Shown here: in pieces, positions 46,107 through 49,695 of the stretch
How the letters are laid out: the number at the start of each line of letters is the position of its first letter
Numbering within the stretch: position 1 is the stretch's first letter
IMG/VR virus record: IMGVR_UViG_3300037189_003791
Span: 1 to 49,695 of that record
DNA: 49,695 nucleotides
Origin: a virus
Strand: one strand, 5' to 3'
Notes under the pieces: generated by a model
The model's input: only the letters and a program-made list of their open reading frames with translations
What the model was told of the DNA's origin: nothing
Database searches by the model: none
Program-made: the position numbers and the translations under genes

Positions 46107-47102
46107 ATGACATATCAAAAATATGGCCGTATTGAAGCTACTGATTATAATAGTTATACCGGAACTACCTCAAGTGTAACAGCTAATCAACTTAACACTA
46201 TTCTTGGGGTTGGGAATGCGGCAAAGGGCTGGGGACAAACTGTAGTTCCGCAGGTAGTAGCAAATGACTCAACATATCAAATTACCGCAGCACAATGGAA
46301 TGCTTTAATAAACGGAATAGCAAATGTAGCGTTACATCAAGGCTCAACAGTTACATCTATTGCATTAGATAGTACAGGTGATTTAATTTCTGCAGCAATG
46401 ACAGCCGGAGCTAGCCCTCAATCAATTTTTGCTAATAATTTAGTAACTGTATACACTAATAGAAATAATTGTGCAGCACAAGGAGCATCTCAAACAAGTA
46501 CACTTGTTCAAGGAAGAAATTGGGATCAACGATTAACATTTACTCATACTATTACTTTTGGTACTCCTGATCAGGCTAGATATTTTTTCAATGCAGGTGG
46601 ACAAATTTCATTTACTTTCAGTCATCCTAACGGTACTGGTGTTAATAGTATGTGGAATGATTTGGCAACTGCTTGTGGAACTGTAACTTTCAGTTCACCT
46701 ATAAACGGGGTAGTTAATATCGCAGGATTAAACTTCAATGGTGTAACAAAGACAAACGGCACAGGTGCTGCAATAATTAATAGTAATTACGGTTACTATG
46801 CGTTATCAGCAGTTGATGTTGGCATTTTCCAACAAACTGCAACTGTAGGTCCAGCGGGATATGTTGCTAGTAATATTTCTATATTAGCAAGAAGTAACGG
46901 TGTGCAAGGCATTAATGGCGATACAGGAAGTACTATAACATTTACTACTATTTGGGATGAAATTCCAGACGGTGGAGCAACAGTTTTAGGTACAGCATCA
47001 GCAGGATCAACAGTTACATGTACAGTGAAGCCACCAGGTACTACTTACATTAGTAAATCTTGGGGTACTATCGGTATTTCAGCTTACGTATCAGACGCAT
47101 AA
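46107..47102 (+). CDS. Tail fibre/virion structural protein
   Basis: A 331-residue, Gly/Thr/Asn-rich beta-structured protein of a type common in marine myoviruses: YQKYGRIEATDYNSYTG, WGQTVVPQVVANDSTYQITA, QWNALINGIANVALHQGS and DQARYFFNAGGQISFTFSHP. It follows the fibre gene by 9 bp with AAGGA as Shine-Dalgarno, so the two are probably one unit. It likely belongs to the fibre or baseplate exterior. Exact role unknown. Confidence 0.7.
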   Translation: MTYQKYGRIEATDYNSYTGTTSSVTANQLNTILGVGNAAKGWGQTVVPQVVANDSTYQITAAQWNALINGIANVALHQGSTVTSIALDSTGDLISAAMTAGASPQSIFANNLVTVYTNRNNCAAQGASQTSTLVQGRNWDQRLTFTHTITFGTPDQARYFFNAGGQISFTFSHPNGTGVNSMWNDLATACGTVTFSSPINGVVNIAGLNFNGVTKTNGTGAAIINSNYGYYALSAVDVGIFQQTATVGPAGYVASNISILARSNGVQGINGDTGSTITFTTIWDEIPDGGATVLGTASAGSTVTCTVKPPGTTYISKSWGTIGISAYVSDA

Positions 47103-47110
47103 TATTTCGG

Positions 47111-47139
47111 GTAAACTATTTAGATTCTAAATAGTTTAC
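47111..47139 (+). promoter_or_regulatory. 13-bp perfect inverted repeat abutting a start codon
   Basis: GTAAACTATTTAG (47111-47123), ATT, CTAAATAGTTTAC (47127-47139), then one base and the ATG at 47141. No T-run follows, so it is not a standard terminator. In RNA from upstream it would fold next to the AUG. In DNA it contains a late-type box on both strands. Confidence 0.6.
47126..47133 (+). promoter_or_regulatory. Late promoter box TCTAAATA before the 101-residue gene
   Basis: TCTAAATA, GTTTACT, ATG: the same spacing as before gp20 and the small basic gene. A transcript would start at or next to the AUG. It lies in the right arm of the inverted repeat, so a transcript starting here would lack the hairpin that a read-through transcript carries. 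Confidence 0.45.
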
Positions 47140-47140
47140 T

Positions 47141-47446
47141 ATGGAAATAAACAAACTACTATCAGAAACCAAAGCTAGATTTGAACACAATTTAGCTAAA
47201 TCATATTTAAAAGAAAAATATCAAAATAGTTTAATTTTCGCAGACCAAGGTGGTTTGTGGAAAGCCTCACCAGAATTACTTTCACTACTTGAGACTAGTA
47301 GTGCTGAAACAGTGATTCTAATAGATACATATGACAATCCAGTTAAAGTTAACAGAGATTCTTTACTACAAAAAGCCTATACCATTTATTTAAATGCGAC
47401 AGAAGAATATTACAACGAGTGGGTTGAGTTAAGAAAGCAACGATGA
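47141..47446 (+). CDS. Small conserved phage protein, function unknown
   Basis: A 101-residue, charged, mainly helical protein (EINKLLSETKARFEHNLAKS near the start, TEEYYNEWVELRKQR at the end) with a short beta part, LWKASPELLSLLETSSAETV. The ATG at 47141 is the only Met in the frame and has no Shine-Dalgarno sequence. Its stop overlaps the next gene by ATGA, which makes it the first member of the glycosyltransferase-like cassette. I recall similar short proteins beside tail fibre genes in marine phages but know no function. Confidence 0.7.
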   Translation: MEINKLLSETKARFEHNLAKSYLKEKYQNSLIFADQGGLWKASPELLSLLETSSAETVILIDTYDNPVKVNRDSLLQKAYTIYLNATEEYYNEWVELRKQR

Positions 47447-48216
47447 CTAAAGGTGTATTACTATTTGCCTTTAACACACCAGAAGTTGATTATGTTAAAA
47501 TGGCTAACATATCTGCAGAACGAGTTAATCGTTTTTTAAACTTGCCTGTAACTTTAATAACAGATACCACTCCTAAGTTAGACAACTATAAATTTGACCA
47601 AATAGTATTATTAGACAGTGATAATTCTAATATAAAAGGCAATAAAGTTTGGAAAAATAAAGGCAGATATAATGCATTTGATTTATCCCCGTACGATGAA
47701 ACACTCTTGTTAGATGTTGATTATATAGTAAACTCAAATCAATTAAACAAGGTTTTTGATTTTTATGATGATTTTTGTTGTCATAGAACTACACACTTTC
47801 TAATGCAAACCAATTCTGAAGAAGAATTTATGGGAACACACAGTCAGCAAATACTATGGGCAACTGTAGCATTCTTTAAAAAAACAACTCGCATGAAATT
47901 ATTTTTTGATTGTGTAAAAATGGTACAAGAAAATTATACTCATTATGTTAATTTACACGGTATGCTGTCTATTACATTTAGAAATGACTATGCATTTACT
48001 ATAGCAAATAGAATTATAAATGGGCATATTGATGATCCTACAGACTTCATTCCGTGGAATCTAACACATGTTGGTAAGGATGTTACAGTGGTTAGAGAGT
48101 CTGATGCTGAGTATAGATTATATTCTAAGAAAGCAAAAAAGTCATTTATAAAAATAAAAGATTTTGACTTTCATATGTTGGACAAAGAAAACTTTATGGA
48201 GCTGTTTAATGAATAA
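47443..48216 (+). CDS. Glycosyltransferase-like protein (GT-A type)
   Basis: A 257-residue putative sugar transferase. GVLLFAFNTPEVDYVKMANI at the N-terminus suits a nucleotide-sugar-binding start, and TLLLDVDYIVN carries a D-x-D-like motif (about residues 85-90) that binds metal and sugar nucleotide in GT-A enzymes. It overlaps the preceding gene by 4 nt and the following paralogue-like gene by 8 nt. It could modify virion proteins, host surface glycans or DNA; the sequence does not decide. Family assignment is by motif and general resemblance only. Confidence 0.55.
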   Translation: MTKGVLLFAFNTPEVDYVKMANISAERVNRFLNLPVTLITDTTPKLDNYKFDQIVLLDSDNSNIKGNKVWKNKGRYNAFDLSPYDETLLLDVDYIVNSNQLNKVFDFYDDFCCHRTTHFLMQTNSEEEFMGTHSQQILWATVAFFKKTTRMKLFFDCVKMVQENYTHYVNLHGMLSITFRNDYAFTIANRIINGHIDDPTDFIPWNLTHVGKDVTVVRESDAEYRLYSKKAKKSFIKIKDFDFHMLDKENFMELFNE

Positions 48217-48979
48217 GGGCTTTGTTATAATGGCACAAAATACAGAATTAACTGATTACGTAAAATGTGCAACTGTATTATCCGACAGTATTAAACGTGT
48301 TATGCCAGATGCTAATGTTACTATTATAACAACAGATATGTTACCGCATGGGGATTTAGCTCCTAATAGTGATTGGAAACTAGTCAATGATTGGCAAGTA
48401 TATGAAGCAAGCCCATACGAGTATACAATAAAATTAGAAGCAGATATGTATATACCTCGCAGTATTGATTATTGGTGGGATATATTAAAAGATAGAGAAG
48501 TGGTAATATCTAGTACAATAAGAAATTTTAAACAGGATATTAATGAGAATAGGGCTTATAGACAATTCATCTATAATAATAATTTGCCCAATGTGTACAA
48601 TGCAATTACATATTTTAAAAAATCTGAACTAGCAGAAAACTTTTTTAAAACTGTTAAACAAGTATTTGATAATTGGGAAGAATTTAAAAACATATTGAAA
48701 TGCAAACCTGATGAAGTTGCAACGACTGATTGGGCATATGCAATTGCATGCCATTTGCACGGAGAAGAAAATACAACAATGCCTATCTTTACAGACATGA
48801 GCATGGTTCATATGAAAAAATTTATAAATCGTCTTTATGGTGAAGATTGGACAAATGAACTAGTGTATGAAATTAATCCTAATTGCTTGCGTATTAATAC
48901 TTTCCCCCAAATATATCCATTTCACTATCATATTAAAGATTTTGCAACTATAATAGAAGATGCACATGCAATTACCTGA
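48209..48979 (+). CDS. Second glycosyltransferase-like protein (paralogue-like)
   Basis: A 256-residue product when started at ATG 48209, which overlaps the upstream stop (ATGAATAA). A further 15 upstream codons are open but read the neighbour's coding sequence in another frame. It begins MNKGFVIMAQNTELTDYVKC, parallel to MTKGVLLFAFNTPEVDYVKM of the previous protein, and has IKLEADMYIPRS in the place of the D-x-D segment, so the pair looks like an old duplication. Residue E-A-D instead of D-x-D may change metal binding. Role as for its neighbour: unproven surface or virion glycosylation. Confidence 0.55.
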   Translation: MNKGFVIMAQNTELTDYVKCATVLSDSIKRVMPDANVTIITTDMLPHGDLAPNSDWKLVNDWQVYEASPYEYTIKLEADMYIPRSIDYWWDILKDREVVISSTIRNFKQDINENRAYRQFIYNNNLPNVYNAITYFKKSELAENFFKTVKQVFDNWEEFKNILKCKPDEVATTDWAYAIACHLHGEENTTMPIFTDMSMVHMKKFINRLYGEDWTNELVYEINPNCLRINTFPQIYPFHYHIKDFATIIEDAHAIT

Positions 48980-49247
48980 ATTTAGACTCTACTATGATGA
49001 TAATGGTGATGTATTATTCTACACCTGTGAAAAACCAGAGGGTAAATATATCGTTATAGATTTAATGACATATCATGCTTGTAGACATGATGTTAAAGTA
49101 ATGGATGGGAAATTAGTTAGTAAGTCAATATTGGTATACATTTCTAAAATAGTTCATGGACATAAAGGAACATCCTGTCACAAAGATGATGTTAGCATAG
49201 TTTATGACAGCAGTGATTCAATTAAATGGCAATTAAAATATGAGTGA
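48966..49247 (+). CDS. Small conserved protein in the glycosyltransferase-like cassette
   Basis: A 93-residue protein with MQLPEFRLYYDDNGDVLFYT, then CEKPEGKYIVIDLMTYHACR and a basic, His-rich middle. The start at 48966 has AGAAG 6-7 nt upstream; the in-frame ATG at 48960 is too close to it. It overlaps the previous gene by 14 nt and the next by 8 nt, so it is part of the same operon. It contains several Cys and His but no recognised domain. Function unknown. Confidence 0.65.
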   Translation: MQLPEFRLYYDDNGDVLFYTCEKPEGKYIVIDLMTYHACRHDVKVMDGKLVSKSILVYISKIVHGHKGTSCHKDDVSIVYDSSDSIKWQLKYE

Positions 49248-49695
49248 CGTAATTGAAATAGCAGACCTAGATTGCATTTATCTAAGTTATGATGAACCAC
49301 AAAAAGAAGAATTTTGGGTAAAGATTCAAAACATGGTGCCATGGGCACGTAGAGTAGATGGAGTTAAAGGTAGTGATGCAGCACACAAAGCAGCCGCAGA
49401 AGCCAGCGATACTGAACGATTCATATTGATTGACGGTGACAACATTCCTAATTTTGATTTCTTTAATCTTAAATTAGATTTCACAAATAAAGACCCTAGT
49501 TACAAACAAGCACAGTATCGTTGGAGAGCAGTAAATGCTATCAATGGACTACGATACGGTAACGGTGGTATTAGTTCATGGACTAAGACTTATGTAGAGA
49601 ACATGCGCACACATGAAAATAGCGATGGAGGTGCATCGACCACTGTTGATTTTTGTTTAGACAGTAGCGATAACTTGTATTGGAGTATGTATGAT
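49240..49695 (+). CDS. Conserved phage protein with GT-A-like DGDN motif (partial, 3' end missing)
   Basis: Starts at ATG 49240, overlapping the previous stop, and runs off the right edge after 152 codons. It begins MSDVIEIADLDCIYLSYDEP and continues NMVPWARRVDGVKGSDAAHK and TERFILIDGDNIPNFDFF. The IDGDN segment (about residues 65-69) preceded by a hydrophobic strand resembles the D-x-D site of GT-A glycosyltransferases, and the pattern is that of a conserved marine-phage family I recall without an assigned activity. It is the fifth gene of the overlapping cassette. The cut end prevents further judgement. Confidence 0.6.
   Translation, partial: MSDVIEIADLDCIYLSYDEPQKEEFWVKIQNMVPWARRVDGVKGSDAAHKAAAEASDTERFILIDGDNIPNFDFFNLKLDFTNKDPSYKQAQYRWRAVNAINGLRYGNGGISSWTKTYVENMRTHENSDGGASTTVDFCLDSSDNLYWSMYD

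Noticed and set aside
48164-48208. 15-codon upstream extension of the second glycosyltransferase-like gene
   Set aside because: It lies wholly inside the preceding gene in another frame; ATG 48209 matches the N-terminus of the paralogue.
1-49695. CRISPR arrays, insertion sequences, integrase or attachment sites
   Set aside because: No regularly spaced direct repeats, transposase or integrase motifs, or terminal inverted repeats were found by eye.

Overview
The window is part of the genome of a T4-like contractile-tailed phage. By eye the DNA is AT-rich, roughly one third G+C. Gene content and order (20 - prohead core - 21 - 22 - 23; 46/47/55; 53 - 5 - 25 - 6) are those of the marine and freshwater T4-like myoviruses that infect cyanobacteria, Pelagibacter and similar hosts. 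No photosynthesis or other host-diagnostic gene lies in the window, so the host is not determined. Both ends are cut inside genes.

Layout. (1) Positions 1-5444, minus strand: head module, with major capsid gp23 (partial), scaffold gp22, prohead protease gp21, an acidic prohead-core protein, a small basic protein and portal gp20. (2) 5460-10118, minus: two tandem tape-measure-like proteins, one carrying an M15 peptidase domain. (3) 10201-11255, plus: gp26 and gp51, read divergently from the tape-measure genes out of one 82-bp interval. The gp26/gp51 junction has all the parts of a programmed -1 ribosomal frameshift: heptamer T TTT TTC, a 5-nt spacer, a 15-bp stem-loop and an open -1 frame running into gp51. 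(4) 11256-11719: a noncoding, hairpin-rich stretch with raised G+C, a candidate structured RNA. (5) 11720-16030, minus: PD-(D/E)XK-type nuclease, recombination nuclease gp46/gp47 and late sigma factor gp55, preceded by sigma70-like promoters. (6) 16157-47102, plus: baseplate and tail module, with a tube-cap-like protein, gp53, a LysM hub protein, gp5-like spike without lysozyme, gp25, gp6, a giant 5463-residue protein and tail-fibre-like proteins. (7) 47141-49695, plus: a tightly overlapping cassette of small and glycosyltransferase-like genes.

How the parts work together. gp55 is the sigma factor that, in T4, reads late promoters of the type TATAAATA. NATAAATA/CTAAATA boxes stand in front of several head, tail and fibre transcription units here. 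In three cases the box sits only 6-7 nt before a start codon that has no Shine-Dalgarno sequence, which predicts leaderless late mRNAs. The tape-measure genes and their probable chaperones (gp26, gp26-51) share a divergent late-promoter region. Wall-penetration functions appear to be redistributed compared with T4: the spike lacks a lysozyme domain, an M15 peptidase domain is attached to a tape-measure-like protein, and a partial LysM starts the hub protein.

The strongest candidates for something new are the gp26-51 frameshift element, the 11.3-11.7 kb structured region, the leaderless late-promoter architecture, and the paired tape measures with a relocated peptidase.
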